Positions 1 through 5,788 of a stretch of DNA of 26,993 nucleotides are shown in pieces. The translations under genes were made by a program, and so were the position numbers. The notes under the pieces were generated by a model, which was not told the origin of the DNA, made no database searches, and saw only the letters and a program-made list of their open reading frames with translations. Source of the DNA: JAFDWI01 sp964544305 (GTDB lineage: Bacteria; Actinomycetota; Acidimicrobiia; Acidimicrobiales; Iamiaceae). The number at the start of each line of letters is the position of its first letter. The stretch's first letter is position 1. The DNA is taken from the NCBI GenBank assembly GCA_964544305.1, contig CAZJAZ010000038.1, positions 1 to 26,993 on the forward strand, given 5' to 3'.

Positions 1-53
1 GCGCACGCCTGAAAAGCGTGAGGTCACCGGATCGACGCCGGTCCCGACCACCA
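1..53 (+). tRNA. tRNA-Phe (GAA), 3' part
   Basis: The first bases are the 3' two thirds of a tRNA cut by the window edge. The anticodon stem CACGC/GCGTG (4-8, 16-20) encloses the loop CTGAAAA with anticodon GAA at 11-13, so it decodes Phe. A variable loop AGGTC follows, then the T-arm ACCGG/CCGGT with loop ATCGACG, the acceptor strand CCCGACC (43-49), discriminator A50 and an encoded CCA (51-53). A54 in place of T54 in the T-loop is common in Actinobacteria. The D-arm and 5' acceptor strand lie outside the window. The next gene is convergent and ends 11 nt away. Confidence 0.93.
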
Positions 54-64
54 AGTGTGAGAGA

Positions 65-796
65 TCAGATAATCCCAAGCGCGCCGGGCAAATCCGCGTG
101 ATCATCAAGTACATGATCACCTTCGACCATCGGACTATCTGGCATCACCGGATCATCGCTAATGCCCCGATAACGCACCGCGGTCATCCCCATCGCTTTC
201 GCACCAACAATGTCGGTGCGTCGCAAATCGCCCACGTGCGCCGCATGCTCGGGGGCAACACCGCCAAGCCCATCAAGCGCATAGCGGAAAATTTTGGCGT
301 CCGGCTTGTACACCCCGACCTCGTCTGAAAACGCCCAATGGTCGAAATAGTCAAGCACCCCTTGCACCTGCAGGTGCCGACGCAGGATCGGTGACGGCGT
401 GAGCCCCACATCACAAATGATGCCGATCTTTACACCGGCGTTCCGCAACGCTTCGAGCGTGACACCAACATTGGGATTGAGTGGCGGATACGCATCAACC
501 GGCGGATCAATGACCACCTCAAGCATCGCCCCAGACAACTCGGATGTTGATGCAATCCCCAGCACATCGAGCACCACCTCAATCACTTCGGCGGCACCAA
601 AGGGCACGTTGTCGGTCCAGCGAATCACATAGGCATGCCAACCCGCTTCGACCGCCGCGCGAAGACGGGCATCGTCAACGTCGTATCCCGCGTTCAGGAG
701 TAGCTGCGACCAAGCATGGGTGCGGTCATCACGTTTATCAGCGACCTCATGAACCAGCGTGTTCCAAAAGTCGAACGTGACGGCCTCAATCGCCAT
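65..796 (-). CDS. HAD-superfamily (subfamily IA-like) hydrolase
   Basis: A 243-aa cytosolic HAD-type hydrolase, probably a small-molecule phosphatase; the substrate cannot be told. Motif I is FDFWNTL (Asp9 nucleophile), motif II lies around IICDVG, motif III is the Lys of VGVYKPDAKIF, and motif IV is HVGDLRRTDIVGAK. The usual second Asp of DxDxT is Trp here (D-F-W-N-T), which removes the classical general acid/base; this variant occurs in some HAD hydrolases. I chose ATG 796 because the protein then begins at strand beta-1 (MAIEAVTFDFW) and lies 2 nt after the malic enzyme stop, suggesting coupled translation. A GTG at 808 would add four residues and overlap that stop. It is the last gene of the long minus-strand run. 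Confidence 0.85.
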   Translation of the reverse strand: MAIEAVTFDFWNTLVHEVADKRDDRTHAWSQLLLNAGYDVDDARLRAAVEAGWHAYVIRWTDNVPFGAAEVIEVVLDVLGIASTSELSGAMLEVVIDPPVDAYPPLNPNVGVTLEALRNAGVKIGIICDVGLTPSPILRRHLQVQGVLDYFDHWAFSDEVGVYKPDAKIFRYALDGLGGVAPEHAAHVGDLRRTDIVGAKAMGMTAVRYRGISDDPVMPDSPMVEGDHVLDDHADLPGALGII

Positions 797-798
797 GA

Positions 799-2220
799 TC
801 AGCGGCACACTCCATCGGCTCGTGCGGCCTCGCCAACTGCTTGGGCGACTCGCACCGCGACCGCCGTATCAAATACCGATGGAATGATGCACTCGGCGCA
901 CAACTCATCGTCGGAAACCGACTGGGCGATGGCTTTTGCCGCGGCCAACTTCATGTTCTCCGTCACCCGTGTTGCGCCCGCATCAAGCGCCCCACGGAAA
1001 ATGCCTGGGAACGCGAGCACATTGTTGATCTGATTCGCGAAATCCGACCGACCGGTCGCAATCACCGCCGCCGAACCCTTCGCGGCCTCAGGGCGAATTT
1101 CCGGCTCAGGGTTTGCGAGCGCAAACACAATCGGATCTACACCCATCGTGCGCAGGTCATCCGCGGTCACCAGCCCTGGCCCCGACACACCAACGAGCAC
1201 ATCCGCACCTTTGAGCATTTCACCAAGTGAACCCGTGAGCTGCTCGGGGTTCGTGTTCTCTGCCAGACGAATCTTTGCCTCATTGAGATCGGTGCGGCCT
1301 TTGTGAATCGCACCTTTGCGGTCAGTGCCAATCACCACCGGCACACCAGCGTCACGCAAGATCTTTGAGATCGCCACGCCCGCCGCACCCGCACCGGCGA
1401 TCACAATCCGCAAATCTTCCATCTTCTTGTCAACGATCCGCAACGCATTCTCAAGCGCAGCCAACACCACCACCGCGGTGCCGTGCTGATCATCATGAAA
1501 CACCGGAATATCAAGAGCCGCTTGCAAACGCTCTTCAACCTCGAAACATTCTGGCGCCGCAATGTCTTCCAAGTTGATGCCACCAAACACCGGGGCTATC
1601 CGTCGTACCGTTTCAACGATCTCGTCAACCCGTTCATCTTGCGGGGTGCCTTCGGGGATGTCGATACAAATCGGAAAACCGTCAACGCCCGCAAAATTCT
1701 TGAACAACAGCGCTTTGCCTTCCATCACCGGCAAAGCGGCACCCGGGCCAATATCACCAAGACCAAGCACCGCGGTGCCGTCGGTGACAATCGCAACGGT
1801 GTTCTTCTTGATCGTCAACTCGTGCAGTAATGGCGGTTCGGCCTCGATTGCTTTACACACCCGAGCCACACCAGGGGTGTACGCCATCGACAGATCGTCA
1901 CGGTCACGGATCGGCATGCGGGCAAGCACTTCGATCTTGCCGCCATCATGCATTTCAAACGTCCGGTCGCCTGCTTCAAGCACATCGACCCCATCGAGGC
2001 CCTCAATTGCCTGGCGGAGCGCAAGCATGTGCGGCGCATCAACACAGTCAACAATCAGCGTCTCGTCGAGATGATCACCCTTGGCTTCAAACCCGTCGAG
2101 CGCGCCAATGTTGCCGCCTACCTCCCCAATTGCTGCAGCAAGGCGCCCCAGTGCACCCGGACGATTGTCCAAGCGCACCAAAAGGCGCACCGAGTACGCG
2201 GCAGAAGGTGTGTTCGTCAT
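799..2220 (-). CDS. ACT-domain NAD(P)-dependent malic enzyme
   Basis: A 473-aa malic enzyme that oxidatively decarboxylates malate to pyruvate with NAD(P)+ in the cytosol, feeding pyruvate and reducing power. Residues ~10-80 form an ACT domain (VRLLVRLDNRPGALGRL), a ligand-binding regulatory module found in a subset of bacterial malic enzymes. The catalytic domain follows with SMAYTPGVA (Tyr114), VMEGKALLFK (catalytic Lys169), GINLEDIAAPECFEVE (acidic metal-binding residues) and FHDDQHGTA. The Rossmann domain carries VIAGAGAAGVAI. It lacks the C-terminal phosphotransacetylase-like domain of long MaeB enzymes. ATG 2220 is the only sensible start, but no clear Shine-Dalgarno is seen. A 6-bp hairpin sits 6 nt before it. 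It lies 113 nt downstream of pyrE. Cofactor preference cannot be decided from reading. Confidence 0.93.
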   Translation of the reverse strand: MTNTPSAAYSVRLLVRLDNRPGALGRLAAAIGEVGGNIGALDGFEAKGDHLDETLIVDCVDAPHMLALRQAIEGLDGVDVLEAGDRTFEMHDGGKIEVLARMPIRDRDDLSMAYTPGVARVCKAIEAEPPLLHELTIKKNTVAIVTDGTAVLGLGDIGPGAALPVMEGKALLFKNFAGVDGFPICIDIPEGTPQDERVDEIVETVRRIAPVFGGINLEDIAAPECFEVEERLQAALDIPVFHDDQHGTAVVVLAALENALRIVDKKMEDLRIVIAGAGAAGVAISKILRDAGVPVVIGTDRKGAIHKGRTDLNEAKIRLAENTNPEQLTGSLGEMLKGADVLVGVSGPGLVTADDLRTMGVDPIVFALANPEPEIRPEAAKGSAAVIATGRSDFANQINNVLAFPGIFRGALDAGATRVTENMKLAAAKAIAQSVSDDELCAECIIPSVFDTAVAVRVAQAVGEAARADGVCR

Positions 2221-2225
2221 GGTAC

Positions 2226-2242
2226 GACGCTACCAATAGCGT
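2226..2242 (-). promoter_or_regulatory. Short hairpin just upstream of the malic enzyme start
   Basis: ACGCTA (2227-2232) and TAGCGT (2237-2242) are perfect inverted copies around a CCAA loop, ending 6 nt before the malic enzyme ATG, where a ribosome binding site would be expected. No purine-rich Shine-Dalgarno is visible there. The structure could influence translation or be chance. The same 113-nt spacer also holds GTTGCGCAAC (2278-2287) and an AACCC/GGGTT stem, neither followed by a T-run. Confidence 0.3.
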
Positions 2243-2333
2243 GTTCGCGCGCCCCAACCCCTATTCGGGTTTCGCAGGTTGCGCAACAGGGTCTTTGGTC
2301 ACGTTTTGGCTGCTGGTGGCGCCGCGCCAAGCC

Positions 2334-2918
2334 TTACGCACCACCCTCATAGGGGAAACCAAGCTCGGGGGCGGTCACCAAAGGGCAAACGTCGTAGCCG
2401 TGTTCAGCGGCCATCGCGGTAACGGTGCCGCCACGATCAACCATGGGCACCAAGAGCACCACGTGCGCGCCCGCCTGCGTGATCACCTCGGCCGCTTCAA
2501 GCATGGACACGCCCCGGGTCACCACATCTTCGGTCACGACAACCTTGTCGCCGGGGCGCAACACACCCGCAATCCGTCCTCCGGCACCGTGGTCTTTGAC
2601 CTCTTTGCGGACACTGAAGCTCACCAACATTCGCCCCCGAGTTGCTGCAATTCCCGCCGTTGCAAACGCAACCGCGTCCGCACCCATGGTGAGACCGCCG
2701 AGCGCAGTGGTGTCATCAGGGATCGTGGCGAGCAACGCATCGGCCACCGCCAGCATGCCATCGGGGCTGCACGGCGTGGCTTTCGCGTCAATGAACCAGT
2801 TTGATTTTTTGCCAGATTTCAATGTGAAGTCGCCGGTACGAACCGCATGGGCCAACAGATGGTCACGCAGATTCGGGAATCGAGCTGATGGGAGTGAAGG
2901 AAGAACTGATGCGTTCAT
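2334..2918 (-). CDS. pyrE: Orotate phosphoribosyltransferase
   Basis: A 194-aa OPRT that joins orotate to PRPP to make OMP, the fifth step of UMP synthesis, in the cytosol. Seen: LKSGKKSNWFIDAK (residues 33-46, the usual N-terminal OPRT stretch), the flexible catalytic loop SVRKEVKDHG (102-111, with the RKxxKxHG signature), and the PRPP-binding motif VVVTEDVVTRGVS (126-138). The length is normal for the family. The frame stays open upstream through the repeat region, but ATG 2918 is the first ATG. It has GGAAG at 2928-2932, nine nt upstream, as a Shine-Dalgarno, and gives the normal N-terminus. The 3' foot of a perfect 24-bp hairpin abuts this Shine-Dalgarno. No other pyr genes are nearby. 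Confidence 0.95.
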   Translation of the reverse strand: MNASVLPSLPSARFPNLRDHLLAHAVRTGDFTLKSGKKSNWFIDAKATPCSPDGMLAVADALLATIPDDTTALGGLTMGADAVAFATAGIAATRGRMLVSFSVRKEVKDHGAGGRIAGVLRPGDKVVVTEDVVTRGVSMLEAAEVITQAGAHVVLLVPMVDRGGTVTAMAAEHGYDVCPLVTAPELGFPYEGGA

Positions 2919-2932
2919 AGAAGCATTCTTCC

Positions 2933-2983
2933 CGAAATTTGACGCGTTATGGCCCCTATGGGGCCATAACGCGTCAAATTTCG
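2933..2983. repeat. Perfect 24-bp inverted repeat (51 bp) in the pyrE leader
   Basis: Arms 2933-2956 and 2960-2983 are perfect reverse complements over 24 bp with only TAT between them. The arm starts CGAAATTTGACG and ends TTATGGCCCC. As RNA on the pyrE strand this is a very stable hairpin whose last base touches the GGAAG Shine-Dalgarno of pyrE (2928-2932). No T-run follows on either strand, so it is not a standard intrinsic terminator. It could be a leader regulatory element, an RNase III-type processing site, a terminator or boundary for the upstream SDR gene, or a copy of a dispersed repeat. No second copy is seen in this window. Confidence 0.9.
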
Positions 2984-2984
2984 C

Positions 2985-2999
2985 AGGAGGAGAAGGAGA
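2985..2999 (+). other. Purine-only tract (pyrimidine-rich on the pyrE strand)
   Basis: Fifteen consecutive purines, AGGAGGAGAAGGAGA, lie between the hairpin and the 13-bp repeats. On the pyrE-sense strand the tract reads TCTCCTTCTCCTCCT, which resembles an anti-Shine-Dalgarno sequence and could pair with GA-rich ribosome binding sites. On the plus strand it resembles repeated Shine-Dalgarno sequences, but no plus-strand gene follows. Confidence 0.5.
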
Positions 3000-3003
3000 C
3001 GTA

Positions 3004-3038
3004 GATTTCGCCTCGCGATTTCGCCTCGCGATTTCGCC
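3004..3038. repeat. 13-bp tandem repeat array, left part
   Basis: GATTTCGCCTCGC occurs at 3004-3016 and 3017-3029, followed by a partial unit at 3030-3038 that runs into the assembly gap. Each unit junction makes the palindrome TCGCGA. There are no spacers. The same unit resumes in the same phase style after the gap, so the gap very likely hides more copies. Confidence 0.92.
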
Positions 3039-3138
3039 NNNNNNNNNNNNNNNNNNNNNNNNNNNNNNNNNNNNNNNNNNNNNNNNNNNNNNNNNNNNNN
3101 NNNNNNNNNNNNNNNNNNNNNNNNNNNNNNNNNNNNNN
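3039..3138. other. Assembly gap of exactly 100 N
   Basis: Exactly 100 N lie inside the 13-bp tandem array. A run of 100 is a usual placeholder for a gap of unknown length, so the true size and number of repeat units cannot be known from this record. Confidence 0.97.
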
Positions 3139-3173
3139 GATTTCGCCTCGCGATTTCGCCTCGCGATTTCGCC
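3139..3173. repeat. 13-bp tandem repeat array, right part
   Basis: The unit GATTTCGCCTCGC recurs at 3139-3151 and 3152-3164, with a final partial unit GATTTCGCC at 3165-3173, just 7 nt before the SDR stop codon. It is identical to the units on the other side of the gap. A related, diverged sequence lies inside the SDR gene at 3210-3228. Confidence 0.92.
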
Positions 3174-3180
3174 CTGCGGG

Positions 3181-4023
3181 TCAGTCTTGTGGGGTGGTGA
3201 GTTCGACTTTTTCGCGTCGTGCGATTTCAAGGGCGACTTTGAGTCCTTTTCGTGTCTGCAATTCGACGACGCGTTGCGCGATCATCCGCACATGTAAGAC
3301 CGGTTCAACCCACCCCGGGGCCACAATCCGGCGGCTGCGACGGGTGATGCCACGTTCGAGCGCATCAATGCCCACTTCAACCGGACTGACCTTCGTGATG
3401 GATGAACCCGACAGCGAGCCAGCGGCCTCGGTGCCAAACCCACGGGACGTCATGTCGGTGTCGAGTTCGGCGTAGTACGCCACCCCGACTTTGCATCCAT
3501 AGGGTGCAAGCTCAAGGCGCAACGTGTTGCCGAGTGCTTCGACGCCCGCTTTCGTTGCGTTATACGCTCCCATCAGTGGCGGGTGCACTGCGGCGGCGGC
3601 CGATGCGGTGACCAACAGATACGAGCCAGGGTGCATGAGGTGTTCACCTGCGCTGCGTGCGAGGTAATAGGTACCAAGTAGGTTGACCGCGACCGTCCGT
3701 TCGAACAGGGTCGGATCCCCGCCAACGAGTGGGATCTGCGACGCAATCCCCGCATTCGCAACAGCAACATCGAGGCCGCCAAGTGCATCGACAGCCCCGA
3801 TCACCGCGGCTTCAACTTGGCCACGGTCGGTTACATCACATGCAAACGTTGGGGCATCGCCACATGCTCGGGCGACTTTGGCCAACTCGTCGGGTTCGAT
3901 TCCCGCGAGGGCAACCTTGGCGCCCCGGTCGGTGAGTCGCTTGGCGAGCAATGCACCAATCCCTCGTGCGGCACCCGTAATGAGGACTCGTTTGCCTGCG
4001 AGCGTGGCTTTCGATTGCGACAT
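3181..4023 (-). CDS. Short-chain dehydrogenase/reductase (classical SDR)
   Basis: A 280-aa NAD(P)-dependent oxidoreductase of the classical SDR family; the substrate is unknown. Seen: the nucleotide-binding TGAARGIG (~16-23), CDVTD for adenine binding, ANAG (~89-92), structural Asn114, and the catalytic Ser141, Tyr154 and Lys158 (GAYNATKAG). The C-terminal ~70 residues are basic and end in EIARREKVELTTPQD. ATG 4023 is preferred over GTG 4029 because AAGGA (4031-4035) lies 7 nt before the ATG but only 1 nt before the GTG. It follows the carboxymuconolactone-decarboxylase-family gene by 21 nt, so the two are probably co-transcribed. The last codons resemble the adjacent 13-bp repeats. Confidence 0.9.
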   Translation of the reverse strand: MSQSKATLAGKRVLITGAARGIGALLAKRLTDRGAKVALAGIEPDELAKVARACGDAPTFACDVTDRGQVEAAVIGAVDALGGLDVAVANAGIASQIPLVGGDPTLFERTVAVNLLGTYYLARSAGEHLMHPGSYLLVTASAAAAVHPPLMGAYNATKAGVEALGNTLRLELAPYGCKVGVAYYAELDTDMTSRGFGTEAAGSLSGSSITKVSPVEVGIDALERGITRRSRRIVAPGWVEPVLHVRMIAQRVVELQTRKGLKVALEIARREKVELTTPQD

Positions 4024-4030
4024 GGACACG

Positions 4031-4035
4031 TCCTT
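4031..4035 (-). promoter_or_regulatory. Shine-Dalgarno deciding the SDR start
   Basis: On the minus strand AAGGA (within AAAAAGGAC) stands 7 nt before ATG 4023. The upstream in-frame GTG (4029) begins 1 nt after it, too close for use, which settles the start. Confidence 0.75.
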
Positions 4036-4044
4036 TTTGCGCGT

Positions 4045-4689
4045 TCAAGCGCCAGAGTTTGATCGATTCAGAAGTTTTTCGCCTTGGCGCACCCACCCGG
4101 GCACCGCTTTCGTGGGCGGGCCGTCGGGTTCAATTCCAAGGGTGTTGATTGTCTTGGCAAGCATTTCGTAATGACCAATCAACAGGCACAGCTCAATGAG
4201 TTGCGCCTCCCGATACCTGGCGGCCAGCACATCCCACGTGGGGCGCGAAATAATACCCGCATCGCCAAACTCGTCGACGGCTCGCAAGAGCGCCGCTTCG
4301 TGGGCTGACCAAGCGGTCTCGTTGATTTGCGACAGGTCGCGTGCTCGGTCAAGTTCGTCCGCGGTGATGCCCGCGTCGCGGGCGAGGCGATCATGGTGTT
4401 CGGCTTCATAGGTGCAGCCCATGCGGGCGGCGACACGGATGATGACCAGTTCGGTTTCTCGGCGTGCCAACGTGCCACCAGGCATGAGCGCCCCAGCGAA
4501 ACGTAACCACGGGCGAAAGAGTTTTCGGTGCTTCGCCAAGGTCGTGAACAGATTTGGTGGAGTTGAGCCGGTCGCGAGACCAAGCACATTGGTGATGCGA
4601 TCCGCGAGAAAGCCGATCTCGCGCCGATCTCCCGGTGTGATCCGAGGCCCGCTTTCGCTTCTGGGTGCAGCATCATCCACGAGTAACAA
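4045..4689 (-). CDS. Carboxymuconolactone decarboxylase / AhpD-like family protein
   Basis: A 214-aa, mostly helical protein with the CMD/AhpD core around residues 75-110: ETELVIIRVAARMGCTYEAEHH then DRLARDAGIT. Family members include decarboxylases and peroxidase-like proteins. This one has a single Cys (Cys92) followed by Glu and two His rather than the CxxC pair of AhpD, so peroxidase activity by the AhpD mechanism is unlikely and the function is open. The frame opens after a stop at about 4720. TTG 4689 and GTG 4680 are the only early starts and neither has a good Shine-Dalgarno, so the start is uncertain. It lies 36 nt after purM and 21 nt before the SDR start, in what looks like the tail of the purF-purM operon. 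Confidence 0.8.
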   Translation of the reverse strand: MLLVDDAAPRSESGPRITPGDRREIGFLADRITNVLGLATGSTPPNLFTTLAKHRKLFRPWLRFAGALMPGGTLARRETELVIIRVAARMGCTYEAEHHDRLARDAGITADELDRARDLSQINETAWSAHEAALLRAVDEFGDAGIISRPTWDVLAARYREAQLIELCLLIGHYEMLAKTINTLGIEPDGPPTKAVPGWVRQGEKLLNRSNSGA

Positions 4690-4725
4690 ACATAGCCGTT
4701 TCTTACTTCGGTGGCGAATCCAATT

Positions 4726-5775
4726 TCAGTCGTCGCGCTGACCAACCAGTCGCACTTCACCTCGGCCCCGCTCAACCACACCAATGCGTGTTGCGGTGAC
4801 TCCGGCAGTACGCAACACGTCAAGGGCCCGGTACGCCTCATCAGCAGGAACAACCGCGACCATTCCGATACCGAGGTTGAAAACCTTGGCCATCTCGTCG
4901 TCGTCAATCGCACCGAGGCGAGCGATCTCGCCAAAGATGCGCGGAGACTCCCACGTCGACATGTCAACCACGGCATCCAGGTTCTGGGGCAACGCACGGT
5001 TCAAATTGCCGGGCAATCCGCCACCCGTAATATGCGCAACCGCCGAAACATCAACCGCACGCTGCAGCGCCGCAATCGCCGGTGCATAAATCACCGACGG
5101 CACCAACAACTCATCAGCCAGCGAATGCGTCGCCCCCGCAAACGCTGGCCCATCAAGGGGAAGCTTCGCCTTTTCAAGCAGCACGTGTCGCGCCAATGAA
5201 TACCCATTCGAACGCAAACCCGGCGACGCCAACCCAATCAGCACATCACCGTTCGACACTTTGTCAGCGCCCAAAATCTGATCCCGCTCAACCACCCCGA
5301 CCGCAAACCCCACCAAATCGAAATCGCCTGGTTCCATCGCACCAGGATGCTCGGCCATTTCCCCACCGATCAGCGCGCACCCCGCCTGTCTGCACCCCTC
5401 TGCCACACCTTCAACGAGTTGCTCAATGTGACTCGGATCAAGGTGACCGACCGCAATGTAATCGAGAAAGAACAGGGGCTCGGCCCCCTGACACACCAGA
5501 TCGTCAACACACATCGCAACGAGATCGATGCCAATCGTGTCGAACTTGTCGGCCGCTTTGGCCACCAACGCTTTCGTGCCCACCCCGTCGGTCGACGACA
5601 CCAAGACCGGGCGACGGTACCGATGCTGCGCAAACTCGAACAGGCCGCCAAACCCACCAATGTCGCCGATCACTTCAGGGCGAAAGGTTGTGCGAACCTT
5701 CTCGGCAATGCGCGCAACCGCGGCTTCACCGGCCGCAATGTCAACGCCCGCCGAGGCGTACGTTTCCCCACTCAC
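4726..5775 (-). CDS. purM: Phosphoribosylformylglycinamidine cyclo-ligase (AIR synthetase)
   Basis: A 349-aa PurM that closes the imidazole ring of FGAM with ATP to give AIR, in cytosolic purine synthesis. Seen: DIGGFGGLFEF (38-48), STDGVGTK (61-68), AMCVDDLVCQGAEPLFFLDY (87-106), the GGEMAEHPG loop, and HITGGGLPGN in the C-terminal domain. The length is normal. The frame is open for another 74 codons upstream, but that part overlaps purF and has no PurM similarity. GTG 5775 is preferred because AAGGA (5784-5788) is 8 nt upstream; TTG 5778 is possible. It begins 13 nt after the purF stop, so it is translationally close to purF. Confidence 0.96.
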   Translation of the reverse strand: MSGETYASAGVDIAAGEAAVARIAEKVRTTFRPEVIGDIGGFGGLFEFAQHRYRRPVLVSSTDGVGTKALVAKAADKFDTIGIDLVAMCVDDLVCQGAEPLFFLDYIAVGHLDPSHIEQLVEGVAEGCRQAGCALIGGEMAEHPGAMEPGDFDLVGFAVGVVERDQILGADKVSNGDVLIGLASPGLRSNGYSLARHVLLEKAKLPLDGPAFAGATHSLADELLVPSVIYAPAIAALQRAVDVSAVAHITGGGLPGNLNRALPQNLDAVVDMSTWESPRIFGEIARLGAIDDDEMAKVFNLGIGMVAVVPADEAYRALDVLRTAGVTATRIGVVERGRGEVRLVGQRDD

Positions 5776-5783
5776 CAACGGTG

Positions 5784-5788
5784 TCCTT
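5784..5788 (-). promoter_or_regulatory. Shine-Dalgarno of purM, adjoining the purF stop
   Basis: The minus strand reads TGA-AAGGA: the purF stop codon (5791-5789) is followed at once by AAGGA, 8 nt before GTG 5775. Ribosomes finishing purF sit on this site, which favours coupled translation and rules out the long upstream purM extension. Confidence 0.75.

Noticed and set aside
1..64. Integration site (att) at the tRNA-Phe 3' end
   Set aside because: No integrase gene and no second copy of the tRNA 3' end are seen in the window.
2933..2983. Standard intrinsic terminator
   Set aside because: The hairpin is strong but no T-run follows on either strand.
3004..3173. CRISPR array
   Set aside because: The 13-bp units are directly adjacent with no spacers, and no cas genes are present.
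2337..3230. Open minus-strand frame through the repeats and N gap into pyrE, suggesting a long N-terminal extension of PyrE with an RREAK-like repeat
   Set aside because: The extension crosses 100 N, the unit length of 13 is not a multiple of 3, and the normal PyrE N-terminus starts at ATG 2918 with a Shine-Dalgarno.
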